From: Pseudisothecium myosuroides
Lineage: Eukaryota > Streptophyta > Bryopsida > Hypnales > Lembophyllaceae
Assembly (NCBI GenBank): GCA_951799445.1
Contig: OX637291.1
Span: 11,224,501-11,288,500 of the forward strand
Length of the DNA stretch: 64,000 bases
Direction of reading: 5' to 3'
The notes beneath the pieces were generated by a model. The model was not told the DNA's origin and made no database searches. It was given only the letters and a program-made list of their open reading frames with translations. This document shows, piece after piece, positions 1 through 11,811 of this stretch. The translations under genes were made by a program, and so were the position numbers. How positions within the stretch are numbered: the first letter of the stretch is position 1; every line of letters starts with the position of its first letter.

Positions 1-2880
1 CTGCCAAACTTGAACAACCTCTCAACCTGAAAGTGGTCAAGGAAGACAAGCTCCCTACTTCCTTTGGTAAGGCTACCAAGCTTGAACACCCACTCAAATC
101 TAAAGTGGTCAAAGAAGACAAGTTCCCCACTTCCTTGGGCAAGGCCACCAAGCTTGAACACCCACTCAAATCTAAAAAGGTTAAGAAAGACAAGTTTCCC
201 ACTTCCTTGGACAAGGCTGCTAAACTTGAACATCCATACAAATCTAAAATGGTCAAGGAGGACAATTTTCCCACTTCCTTAGGCAAGGCTGCCAACCTTG
301 AACATCCATGCAAATTCAAAGTGGTTAACAAAGACAAGTTGTCCACTTCCTTTGGCAAGGCTACCAAGCTTGAACACCCATGCAAATTTATAGTAGTCAA
401 GGAAGTCAAGTTCCCTACTTCCTTCGGCAAGGCCACCAAGCTTGAATACCTACTCAAATCTAAAGTGGTCAAGGAAGACAAGTTCCCCATAGCCTTCGGC
501 AAGGTTGCCAAGCTTGAACATCCATACAAATTTAAAGTAATCAAAAAACACAAGTTCCCCGCTTCCTTGGGTAAAGCCACCAAGCTTGAACACTCACTCA
601 AATCTAAAGTGGTCAAGGAAGACAAGTTTCCCACTTCCTTCGGCAAGGCCATCAAACTTGAACACCCATATAAATATAAAGTGGTCAAAGAAGACAAGTT
701 CCCCACTTCCTTTGGCAAGGCCGCCAAGCTTGAACAACCTCTCAACCTAAAAGTAGTTAAGGAAGACAAGTTCCCTACTTCCTTGGGTAAGGCCGCCAAA
801 CTTGAACACCCACTCAAATCTAAAGTAGTCAAGGAAGACAATTTTTCCACTTCCTTTGGCAAGGCTGCCAAGCTTGAGCACCCATTCAAGTTTAATGTAG
901 TTAAAGAAGACAAGTTCCCTACTTCTTTGGGCAAAGCCGCCAAGCTTAAACACCAACTCAAATGTAAAATGGTCAATAAAGACAAGTTCCCCACTTCCTT
1001 AGGCAAGGCCGCCAAGCTTGAACATCCATTCAAATTTAATGTAGTTAAGAAAGACATGTTTCCCACTTCTTTGGGTAAGGCCACCAAGCTTGAATACCCA
1101 TACAAATCTAAAGTGGTCAAGGACGACAAGTTCTTCATTTTTTTAGTCAAAGCCGCCAAGCCTGAACACCCATTCAAATTTAAAGTGGTCAAGGAAGACA
1201 AGCTCCCTACTTGCTTGGACAAGGCCGCCAAGCTTGAACATCCACTTAAATTTATAGTAGTCAAGGCAGAGAAGTTCTCCACTTCATTGGGTAAGACCCC
1301 CAAGCTTGAACAATCTCTCATTGAATCTAAGAAGCTCAAGGAAGACAAGTTTTCCACTTCCTTAGGCAAGGCCGCTAAGCTTGAACACCCATACAAATTT
1401 AAAGTGGTCAAAGAAGACAAGTTCCCCACTTCCTTGGGCAAAGCCACCAAGCTTGAACACCTGTACAAATTTATAGTAGTCAAGGAGGACAAGTTCCCCA
1501 CTGCCTTTGGCAAGGTTGCCAAGCTTGAACAGCCTCTCAAATTTAAAGTGGTCAAGGAAGACAAGTTCCCCATGTTCTTTGGCAAGGCTTCCAAGACTGA
1601 ACAACCATACAAATTTAAAGTGATCAAAAAACACAAGTTCCCCACTTCCTTGGGTAAAGCCACCAAACTTGAACACTCACTCAAATCTAAAGTGGTCAAG
1701 GAAGACAAGTTTCCCACTTCCTTCGGCAAGGCCATCAAACTTGAACACCCATATAAATATAAAGTGGTCAAAGAAGACAAGTTCCCCACTTCCTTTGGTA
1801 AGGCCGCCAAGCTTGCACACCCATACAAATTTAAAGTGGTCAAGGAAGACAAGCTCCCTACTTCCTTGGATAAGGCCATCAAACTTGAACACCCACTCAA
1901 ATCTAAAGTGGTCAAGGAAGACAAGTTCCCTACTTCCTTTGGCAAGGCCGCCAAGCTTGAACAACCTCTCAACCTAAAATTAGTTAAGGAAGGCAAGTTT
2001 CCTAATTCCTTGGGCAAGGCCACCAAACTTGAACACCCATACAAATATAAAGTGGTCAAGGAAGACAAGTTTCCCACTTCCTTGGGCAAGGCCGCCAACT
2101 TTGAAAACCCATTCAAATTTAAAGTAGTCAAAGAAGACAAGTTTCCCAATTCCTTGGGCAAGGCCACCAAGCTTGAACACCCATACAAATTTAAAGTAGT
2201 CAAGGAAGACAAGTTCCCCACTTCTTTGGGCAAGGCCGCCGAGCTTGGATACACATTCAAATTTAAAGTGGTCAAGGTAGACAAGTTCCCTACTTCCTTT
2301 GGCAAGGCTGCCAATCTTGAACATCTATATAAATATAAAAAGGTCAAGGAAGATAAGTTCCCCACTTCCTTCGGCAAGGCCGCCAAACATGAACACCCAC
2401 TCAAATCTAAAGAAGTCAAAGAAGACAAATTCCCCAGTTCCTTGGACAAGGTCGCCAACCTCGAACACCCATTCAAATCTAAAGTGGTCAAGGAAGACAA
2501 GTTCCCCACTTCTTTTGGCAAGGTCACCAAGCTTAAACAACCTCTTAACCTGAAAGTAGTCAAGGAAGATAATTTCCCCACTTCCTTCGGCAAGGCCGCC
2601 AATCTTGAACACCTATATAAATATAAAGTAGTCAAGGAAGATAAGTTGCCCACTTCCTTAGGCAAAGCCTCCAAAAGTGAACACCCACTCAAATCTAAAG
2701 AGGTCAAGGAAGACAATTTCCCCACTTCCTTGGGCAGGGCCACCAACCTTGAACACCCATTCAAATTTAAAGTGATCAAGGCACACAAGTTCCCCACTTC
2801 CTTGGACAAGGTTGCCAAGCTTGAGCATCCATTCAAATTTAAAGTAATCAAGGAAGACAAATTCCCCAATGCCTTTGGCA
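1..2880 (-). repeat. Array of about 40 tandem 72-bp leucine-rich repeats
   Basis: Read on the minus strand in phase with the NB-ARC exon, each 72-base unit encodes a 24-residue LRR close to LSSLTTLNLNGCSSLAALPK plus EVGN. About 40 units lie in the window and the array continues to the left. Units are so alike that other frames also stay open: the plus strand shows a 1000-codon frame (33-3035) of lysine-rich 24-mers, which is the antisense shadow. One unit near 1320 carries one extra codon. The block at about 541-735 recurs at about 1624-1812, an offset of 1083 bases (15 units plus that codon), so segments have been duplicated by unequal exchange. Confidence 0.9.
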
Positions 2881-5800
2881 ATGTCTCTAGGCTAGAGCAA
2901 AAACTAAGATTTAGTGTCAATAGGATATTGCTTGAAGCAAATTTGTTTGGTAATTTCTCAAGGAATCCAAGCCCAGTTAGATCTAGAATCTTTAGTGATG
3001 CACATTTAGTACAAAGATTTGATATCGTCCTGTGAAGAGTAATTGCAACAGTTGATGGAATTGCATGTAGCATTTCAATTGGAATTTGAGAGTTTTCTAT
3101 TATAATTGCCTCCAATTTAGAACATTGTAAAGCTAAGTGTGGCAATAAACCAAAGTTGTCAACATAGGCTTTAGGATTGCCCAAAGTGTTGACCAAAATC
3201 AGTACACGAAGTTTTTCAAAATCAAATCTTTGATCTTGTTTCACCAAAGGAAAATAATGATTTGTAGTCTCTTGCCAAGAAATGCCTTCAAGGACCTCAA
3301 CATCCTGCATTCAAAAATGTTTAGATTAGAACATTTTACATCTTCATATAGTCAATACAAATGATGATTGATTTTTCCTACATATTTCAAAAGTCATATT
3401 TCTTAAAATAATATGGATTTGAATGTTCACAAAGCATCCAAATATATATAGAAAATATGTTATCCATACTTAGTTTCACACTAGCACTATTACCTTGCTT
3501 GTAAATCCACTTTCTGGTATCATGGACGCTTTCCAAATCCTTGTGCCCTTAGCAATCTTCCGTCCCATGTCACGTAGTAGATCATGCATTTCTAGAATGC
3601 CACTATCTTTGTGGAGCTTCAACAATGACATGTCAATCAATCTTTCCAATTCCCACACTGGAAGGGTGCCATCTTTCGACCACATGGATAAGATTGTCTC
3701 TTTTGATATGCCAGATGGATATACATCTCTACAAAAGAAGCAAGCAATGTCCAAGAATATCCCTTTTTCAATATCACTGTTTAATCCATCAAAGCTTATT
3801 TTCAAGGTGTTCCAAATTTGTTCATCACCATCCAAATTCTTTCCTCTTGCTAGCCTTTGTAATGCTCGTTCCCAACTTCGCAACCTCTGCTTATGACGGA
3901 GAAACGCACCCATCACTTTCAAGCTCAAAGGCAAGCCATTGCAAGCTTTCACAACATGCTTGCCTAAGTCTTCAAAATCCGGAGATAGAGGAGCTACACC
4001 CCAAGAAAGGTGAATGGTGAACAACATTGTTGCTGCCTTTTCATCCAACAATTCAACATCCAACCTTCCCTCACTACCTACAAATGACTTTATTGTACTC
4101 CATTTGCGTGTTGTGAGGATTATTGTGGTACCTGTACTAGCTTCAATCATGTCTGGAGGTACTATATCATGCACTTGAGCTTCATCTTTGATATCATCCA
4201 ATATTAAAAGAACCTTCTTTTCAGCCAAGAATTCTTTCATCATCTTTTGGGCATCTTCTAAATTCTTGGTTTTTTGACCTATTCCAAGTTTTGGTAATAT
4301 CTCACACAATATCTCATACGAACTTTGATAGTCTTGGGATTGCACAACAAAACATGATGCATGGTATGATGAACTCACTGTCACGTCATCAAATATTGCC
4401 TTTGCTAGTGTGGTCTTGCCAATTCCACCCATACCAACAATGCCTATGTAATTCATCTTCAAAAGCCCTTTGGCTTTAGATAATTGATGATCTAAATCAA
4501 CCAACATTTCCTTTGGAGGTGCAATTGATTCATCCACCTGCACAAATACAAAAGTCATATTTACAAAATCATTTTCATATAAAAATATAACACTACTTTT
4601 GAAACCATGAATGTCAAGTACCGAAAAGAATTACGAAAAGCAAACATTACTAAAAGAGTTTGTAGTTTAGATTTCATACCATTGGAACATGGTCCATGAT
4701 GGATTTTGAATCTCTAGAGGTGCAAGGTGAACCAAATTGTGGAACTATCTTGTATGAATAGGTTCCCTTCAAAAAAGACTTCTTTAAACTTGTGAGCCTT
4801 TCACAAATTTCAAAAAATGTTGGTCGTTGAAGAGGGTCTTGAGACCAACATTCTTGGATTAAGTTGGTGAGTTCTTTGCAATTGTTGGGTAAGATAGGTC
4901 GGAAACTCTTACTACTATTGCCATGTATATTAGATATTTGATTTTGAAAAACTATTGGACTCAAACCAAAGTATGGAATCTTTCCAGATAGAATCTCTGA
5001 GCATATCATGGCAAATGACCACACATCAGCTCGAAATGGATGCAATGGAATTTTACTTCCCTCCATTATTTCAGGGGCCATATACCCTAGTGTTCCAATT
5101 GTATACTTTGATGGCTCCGGATTTTTTGAATTGCTGCAAACCTCCAACCGAGAAGTCCCATAATCGATGATCTTGAATATGCGACATGGATCCAAATCCT
5201 CCACATACATTGAACTTGACAAAACATTATCAGGTTTCAAGTCAAGATGAGCAACTTGCATGTCATGGAGGTAATAGACACCCTTGGCAATTTGGTGCAT
5301 GATATCAACTGCAAGATGGTAGGATAAAGGTCTCTTTGCATTCTTCAATATAGTTGAAAGGCTTGATTCCATAAGCTCCATCACCAAATACATCTCAGCT
5401 CTTTCATCTTCCTCAACAATTTCATTAAGATTTTTGTTAGTCCCACATCCAACAAATTGGACGAGATTGGGATGGCTTAAGCCTGCCAAGATCCCAGCTT
5501 CTTTATGAGAATTGATGAGAAATTCAGGATCCCCTTCCAACACTTTGGTGGCACACACAAGGCCCAACCAATTTGATTTGAACACATCTCCATAACCTCC
5601 TTCACCTATTTTTTTGATTAATTTGGGTGTCTTGAAATTATTTGGAACCTCCAATGCATTCAAGTCCCCGCCATCAACTCGATCCAAATTTCTAAGTCTC
5701 AATAAGAGATGTTGCGCAATTTCATAATCCCCTGACTCATCTCCTTGAAGTACAAGTTCAAGCTTCCTCTTTAAACCTCGTCCATCTTCAAGGACTTGTT

Positions 5801-6233
5801 CATAGGTAGTTACATCAAACCGAATAGGTAAGATATTGTTTGATTGATTTGGATGGTGGAATAGGTATACATCATGTGCCATATCATAACAACACTTCAA
5901 ATCTAAAAGCAACTCACGAAAAGTTTCTTTGGTTTGGAGTTGAAATACAGCCAAATGACACCATCGATCTTGTTCACTGCAACTTTTTCCCACAATCTCT
6001 ACTTTGTTTTGAAGATAACACAATTCTTCAAAAATAAATTGGAACTTGAGATCCTTAGTTGCACTTGACAACATTTTGTCAATCCCCTTCATGGCTAGTA
6101 TAAGTTTATCAAAAAGATGTACACATTGATTTTTATTCAAGACTTTCTTCTCTGGAGATGCTTCCATATCCTTCAAGTATTTCTCAAATCTTGGTATATC
6201 ATTGCAAAGTCTTTTACAATGTTCACTTTGCAC
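1..6233 (-). CDS. Protein kinase-NBS-LRR immune receptor (3' end beyond window)
   Basis: Intracellular immune receptor assembled from three exons on the minus strand: 6233 (frame open to 6320) to 4680, 4537 to 3494, and 3304 to beyond base 1. The joins are GT-AG and keep phase 0. Exon one has a helical N-terminal region of about 190 residues, then a kinase domain: glycine loop GEGGYGDV, lysine in CATKVLEG, HLDLKPDN instead of HRDLKPxN, IDYGTS instead of DFG, and MAPEIMEG. Exon two is the NB-ARC: P-loop GMGGIGKTT, kinase-2 VLLILDDI, RNBS-B ILTTR, GLPLSLKVMG and EMHDLLRDMG. Exon three starts DVEVLEGISW and runs into LRRs. Kinase-NBS-LRR receptors are known from mosses. The 6233 codon is GTG, so the true start probably lies in an upstream exon I could not place. 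No stop was seen in the LRR frame. Confidence 0.85.
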
Positions 6234-6320
6234 TTGTAAGAAATCCTTGTCTTTCCTATATAGAATTTTATATGTATTGTCAATGAGATAATTTGACAGA
6301 ATGTACAGAGAGCAATTATC

Positions 6321-9300
6321 CTAGATTTAAATCAAGCATGCTTTACAAGTGAAACTTCATTGAACACTAGTATTAAAGATGCCTATCTATTGATATTAGA
6401 ATATATAATTTGTAGATTGATCATATACAAAAATACTTAAAATAACATTGGCTGAACAACTCAAAAGTAAATCAAATAAAAAACTATATAAAGAACTTAG
6501 TAATTTGAATAATATTAAATTCCAACATGCAATTTTTAATCACCAACACTTGCTAAATAACATTCATGCTCACCGAGTAGACCATGCTATACCAATATAC
6601 TTCCAAAAGATTGCCATTGTGAGGAAGCTAGCCATCCACATCAAAAAAAGCGCCATTTCAATCAATGAGTGGAACAATATATCAAAGTCCTACAATAGCA
6701 TCAAACAAAATCCAAAGAAAGTAGTTAGAAAATAACATCCAAATCCAAAAACACAACATAGTTGCAAGTTAGAGGATTTCAAACAACTAATATATTAAAA
6801 ATTATCTCATACAGAGAACCATGTCAATTCATTCAAGCATTTCCTGTGTAAACCTAATACCATACAATAGAAAAAAAAGTTAAAAGATACCACATTCTTA
6901 TCTACTTTTTCCAAGCACATGCGATAACCTTACAATAATAATTTACGAATATTGCAAGAGCAATTTTATGATGTACATTACTGCTTAAAAGAACTTGAGA
7001 AAACCATGTATAGAACATTGTATTTGTTTTTTAGAATTCAAATTGTGTACTAAAATTTGGTAAGACATACACTAGTGGATTGGTAATCTGACAATGATCA
7101 TTTTCTATTTGAATTTCATTTCACCATGTACTTATTATGATGCTCAAATACAACACTATGCAATTCACGTAAGTGATGATATTTGTCACATCTCACACAT
7201 GTTGGAGGCACAAAAATGAATAAAAAACAAATCAAGGAAGTATCCTAGGGTCATTGGACCCAAATTAGCACAAATGTCTATCATTGTTGTATACTTCAAT
7301 TCATGCACCCTCTACGTCAAGTACACAAAACCCAATGATATGCACTCCCATATATCTAGAGAAAATTAAAAATGTAATGCTTGAGATAGAGCTTTTTAAG
7401 GGTATCTTACCCAGGATCTTACCTTACAAATAACAAGACTTTCAATCTCAAGCCACAGTCAAAGATCACTTGGCATGTAGCTCCTTCCTTGTAATTTATA
7501 ACTTATAAAAACACCTCCCCTTTTGGCCAAAGACTTTCTTTAGACCAATAATATGTTGGAAAAAGATACAAAGATTTTCAAGGGTGTATTCCATCATGAA
7601 CCCCCATTTCTCAATGGATAAAACTGTTGAATTGCAACTAAGCCTCAAACAATATCACTTCTTTGAATGAGTGAATGCTTTTTAATTGAAAAAAATATTT
7701 CAATTCATATTTCATCCACATCCTTGGTTGTAAATTGTTACATCATTAATGACCCCAAATAAATGAAAAATGAAGTCCTGCTTTCACCACCGCTCTTCCC
7801 GAAAATTCATAGTCAAATGTGTCCAGAGCTATTATTGTGCACACTCTTCACCGATTGTTCTTCTGAGAAGTTTAAATCTTCCATCTCTGCAAACTTTTGC
7901 AACTTTGTTCATCCCTGTACCATTACACCCATTCATTTGTTGAGTCAAATTCTTCCACCACTTGGCAATTGAACACTACATACTGTGGGACTCAGTGCCA
8001 GGACATACTCTATTCACCATTTTTACCCATGAGCCAAACAACAGCCCTCTATTGACAGGTTTCTGTAGAACAACAACAGGAAAGAACAGCAACAGGAAGA
8101 TAATGAAGTGCAACTCAAGTTATCACCCTTAGAGCTGCTATACAACAGCAAGCAGAGCCTGTTGTTGGCCACTAAACCTACTTGCAACACAACAGGCAAA
8201 CACTAGAGCCTACCGAAACTAGGAACACTTATAACAACAATTCCAAAATGCAAAATTTTCTAACACGGTATTCCAAATGACACCCAAACTTGCTCAAATG
8301 CTTGTTCACGTGATACCCAAACCCCACCAAATCTGAAGCAGTGTAATGCACGGACTCACACTTGAACGCATTTGAAGTGTGCATACCTTTTTGCTGTGAG
8401 GATCCAAGAGCAACTGCGATCGTCTTCCTCGCTTGTAAGACACTCTCCAGCGACGAAATGGCATAGCACAAAAGTACTTTACAGGCAAAAACAACGTCAC
8501 ATGTATGAGAGCAGTGCCTCATCTTATCCTCCCTGTGTGCATAAGCTCATAGGACGTAACTCCGGAGACGCACGTAGCTAGAGAACTGAAAAAAAAAACA
8601 GGTGCAAAACAGATGCAGAGGCGAAAGAGTAAAGATGTTGGATAGGCTGGGGTTCGGGGGAGACGGGCGTCGCCGGAGGAGGGTCAACTGGAAGTCTGGG
8701 ACGATGGCGGGGTAGCTGTGGTCAGGAGTGGCAATAATAGCACCACTACAGTATTTGCAGCCGTCCCACGTGAAGAATAATGTTATATAAGGACGACGTA
8801 GGCGCAGGACTGTCTATTTCCTACTGCGAAGGAGCGCTACAGCAGTACAGCCCGTGTGAACCGGTGAAGATACGGAGAAGGGACTAGGGACAGGAGCCTA
8901 TGGTACTTTAGCTTTGGCAATAATGGTAATGTCTCTTTCTGTAGCAGTGGCAGTAAGGTTATAAATAGTCTGCACTCTGTAGCAGTGGCATTACATAGAA
9001 TGTAACTTACGAGGGACTTCCTGCGTGCAGTGGCAGCCTTCCCCACTACTATAGTGGAATACTATTTTGCAATCTGTAACTTATCACTATTTCATATTTC
9101 ATATTTCACTCGGCATGTTTTAATCCACGTAATTTTTTATTTATCCATTCTTACCCAATCGTAATGACATCCAAACAGTTTCTCCATGAACTGAAATCCT
9201 GCAACTTGTGGAAACCTTTCTGGTGCCATTGCATTGCAAGGATTCTTGTTTTAGTCCGTCATAAAAAAATTCAAATTGTGTCATGATTTCTTTTGTCACA

Positions 9301-9637
9301 ATTTTTGACACATTTTCATCTGCACTATTTTTCATTCATATGTTATTGATAAATACTAATGACATCTACAGTAGATGACTTGTGATCGAAACCTTTTACC
9401 ATGATGAAACTTTGGGTATGTCGTTGCATAGCAAGTGAACAGGCTTTGTTCTAGTGTTGATTACGTATGCATAGGATGAAGAATGTTTTTGAGTAAATTA
9501 TCTTGAGCCGTGGAGTGAGGGCAAATTCTTGAAGAAACGTTCTTTTTCTGACATGAAGACATTCCACAAAATTTCATCCAAAATGTGCACCCTAAGGAAA
9601 CTTGAATACAGAAAAGAATGATGATCAAGGTACTCAC
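6321..9637. other. Gene-free stretch between receptor and RIX1-like pseudogene
   Basis: AT-rich to about 8000, then more GC-balanced to about 9050. An open stretch at 6448-6735 (plus, 95 codons, Asn/Lys/Ile-rich) has the composition of its surroundings and no recognisable domain. The missing first exon of the receptor may lie in the left part. The missing 3' exons of the RIX1-like gene should lie between about 8200 and 9600, but I could not recognise any. No RNA gene seen. Confidence 0.4.
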
Positions 9638-11811
9638 CATCTTCCATGCCTTGGAAAGCAAAATCAAGGTCAGCATTGACTGCAACTTAAACGCGACGCA
9701 TCAAGGAGCTCCAAGATGCAGAATCTCCAAGAGCTTTAGGAAGAAACACCAATGCTTTTGCACATTTTCTGCTTTAAAATAAAAATTCGATGTGCTAAGT
9801 GAGGTACTGAGTAAGATCTCTCCGATACATACCATAGATACGTTATCTACAAGGACATTCCAGGATGAAAATCCCGACCATACGGCCAGAATATCAGTTT
9901 GAGAATAAGTCTGCGATAATCCGGCCCAGAGATGAAAGGATTACCTTGCGAACACTCAAGTGACAGGTAGCATCCGCAAGTCGAGCAACCAAGGATACCT
10001 CAACCTGCACACCTCAAGACCTCTCAAGTAAGCAACTAAAAGGTCATGCGAAGAGAAATGCATTATGACTAAGGGAGGCAGTGTTCACAAAATGGCTAAA
10101 TTTAGCAAAGCCGCTTCAAAAAACAATTTGTAGCTAAAAAGAATAAGAATACCAGAGTGTTCAACTTGAAATTTTAGCAGTGTTCTTAGCAACTTGAGCT
10201 CATTAGGATAATCAAATTTGGGACCACACTGATGGGAAGTCAACATCAATTCATGGCAAGTACTTACGGAAATCGACTATTGGCGGAGACAGGTTGGGAA
10301 GTATTTCAGCACTGCATTCAGCAAGTCCATCGCCTCATCCTACATCCAAAGGGCAAAAGATAACCAATCTACTGTACATGGACATTTGTAGAATCCATAA
10401 TGTGAGGGAACTGATAAATGATGTCCCCATGACGATCGGCTCATTAACAGCATATTCTCTAATCCTAAGGAATTATACAAATATACATACCAATAAGTCA
10501 TTCGAATCCTTATCCCCAATGAGTTGCAGCAGAGGTTCGACAAGCTTAGAGTTGAGATTGGCACCATCTCGCCGCACAGTTGCTGCAACGTCTATTAACC
10601 CTCCCAACCTGTATATATAGAACGTAAATATACTTCTTCACCTATAACTTGTACCTGAATCTATGTTGACTGCTAAGAAAGAGCAAATTGAAAATGAAAA
10701 GCATCCAAAATGATACCAAGGACAAGCACTTTGCTTACCTCACAATAATGTCAGTAACTGAAGCAAGGGCTACAGATCTAACGGAAACAGGATCTGTCTG
10801 TTGCTACATTTCGAAACCCAGTGTCCAGTGGACGAGCATAGAAGCTTCAGAAAATCAGAAGTTTCATATTTCCGTGCTCCATAGAATGTCGCAAATTGTA
10901 GTGTCTCTTACCGTGCAACGATTTAATAGACAACATAGTTTGCGCAATTTCCCTTCAAGACTGGCAGCAGTTTCGTAAACCAAGAATCGCTCCCGAGAAC
11001 ACTCCTGAGAACTCACTCCGAGATGGCAGAGCTCGGCCCATCTATTTTGTGCCTGGCAAAAAACAGACGAAAATAGGCATCTTTGTATTCAAACCCTAGA
11101 GGACCAAGGCTTCAAGGACTTGAAAGGATCAATATGATTGATCATATTCTGAAAAATACAATTCACTAGCATAAGTAAACAACATTGCATGTGTTGGTCA
11201 AAAAATAATAAGTTTGAACCCAATATGCTCAGTTGCTTAAAAAAGCATGAAGCCCAAATTGGGCCTCTTCTCTCTAAAGTTAATCAATCACAAGCGCAAT
11301 TTTCTTGAATTTTCCAGGAATCCAATACGTTTCGTGCAAAGAATTACAAAGCTCCGACGCTCAACACTTTAAACCCTAAAACCTTAAACCCTATAACCCA
11401 AAGCTACCACGACGACGACAAAATCGTAAAGATCGGGTGACCGATGGTTTCACATTGTCCTCTTTGGGTAACAATCAGGTGAAAGATAACATAAAAACGA
11501 TACATACGACTTGTCACATCAGAATTCTAAGAAACTTCAATAAGATCAGCACCTTAAGCCCCATAGCTTAAAATCCTAAACTAAACTAAAGTAGAAAGTT
11601 GCTGATGACACAGACACAGACAGGCCAAAAATGTTGAAATTTGCAAAGACCACAGGATGCAGACATGAAAACTTCTTACCTCATTTTTTATATTCTCCAC
11701 GTCCTTGTCTACTGTTTGCTTCATAAACTGAACTTGCCGAGCCAGTACAAATACAGACACATAAGCGTCAATTTTCAGTGGCTTGTTGTAATACACACTC
11801 TCAAAAGCAAT
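9638..11811 (-). pseudogene. RIX1/PELP1-like ribosome-biogenesis gene, decayed
   Basis: Seven minus-strand exon-like blocks with GT-AG borders read as one HEAT-like protein: 11811-11680, 11052-10912, 10797-10739, 10608-10491, 10339-10268, 10004-9945 and 9768-9638. Key segments are RWAELCHLGVSSQECSRERF, VRSVALASVTDIIVRLGGL, LVEPLLQLIGDKDSNDLL, FLPKALGDSASWSSLM and NADLDFAFQGMED. They resemble plant PELP1/RIX1 proteins, which act in 60S ribosome maturation in the nucleolus. Phases match through the first six blocks, but block five has an in-frame TAG (10279-10277), block seven an in-frame TAA, and block seven is one base out of phase at its opening A run. The conserved proline-rich part that should follow was not found, nor was a convincing first exon. 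Two stops plus a frameshift in otherwise conserved sequence argue for a pseudogene. The family call rests on remembered motifs. Confidence 0.7.

Noticed and set aside
747..2612. Several 69-114-codon minus-strand frames in the repeat array
   Set aside because: They are in the wrong frame relative to the LRR reading and are by-products of the same 72-bp unit.
33..3035. 1000-codon plus-strand frame of lysine-rich 24-residue repeats
   Set aside because: It lies antisense to the LRR exon, starts without an ATG at the edge and has no family; it is explained by the 72-bp LRR unit.
8229..8522. 97-codon minus-strand frame near the RIX1-like pseudogene
   Set aside because: Considered as a missing PELP1 exon, but none of the expected motifs are present.
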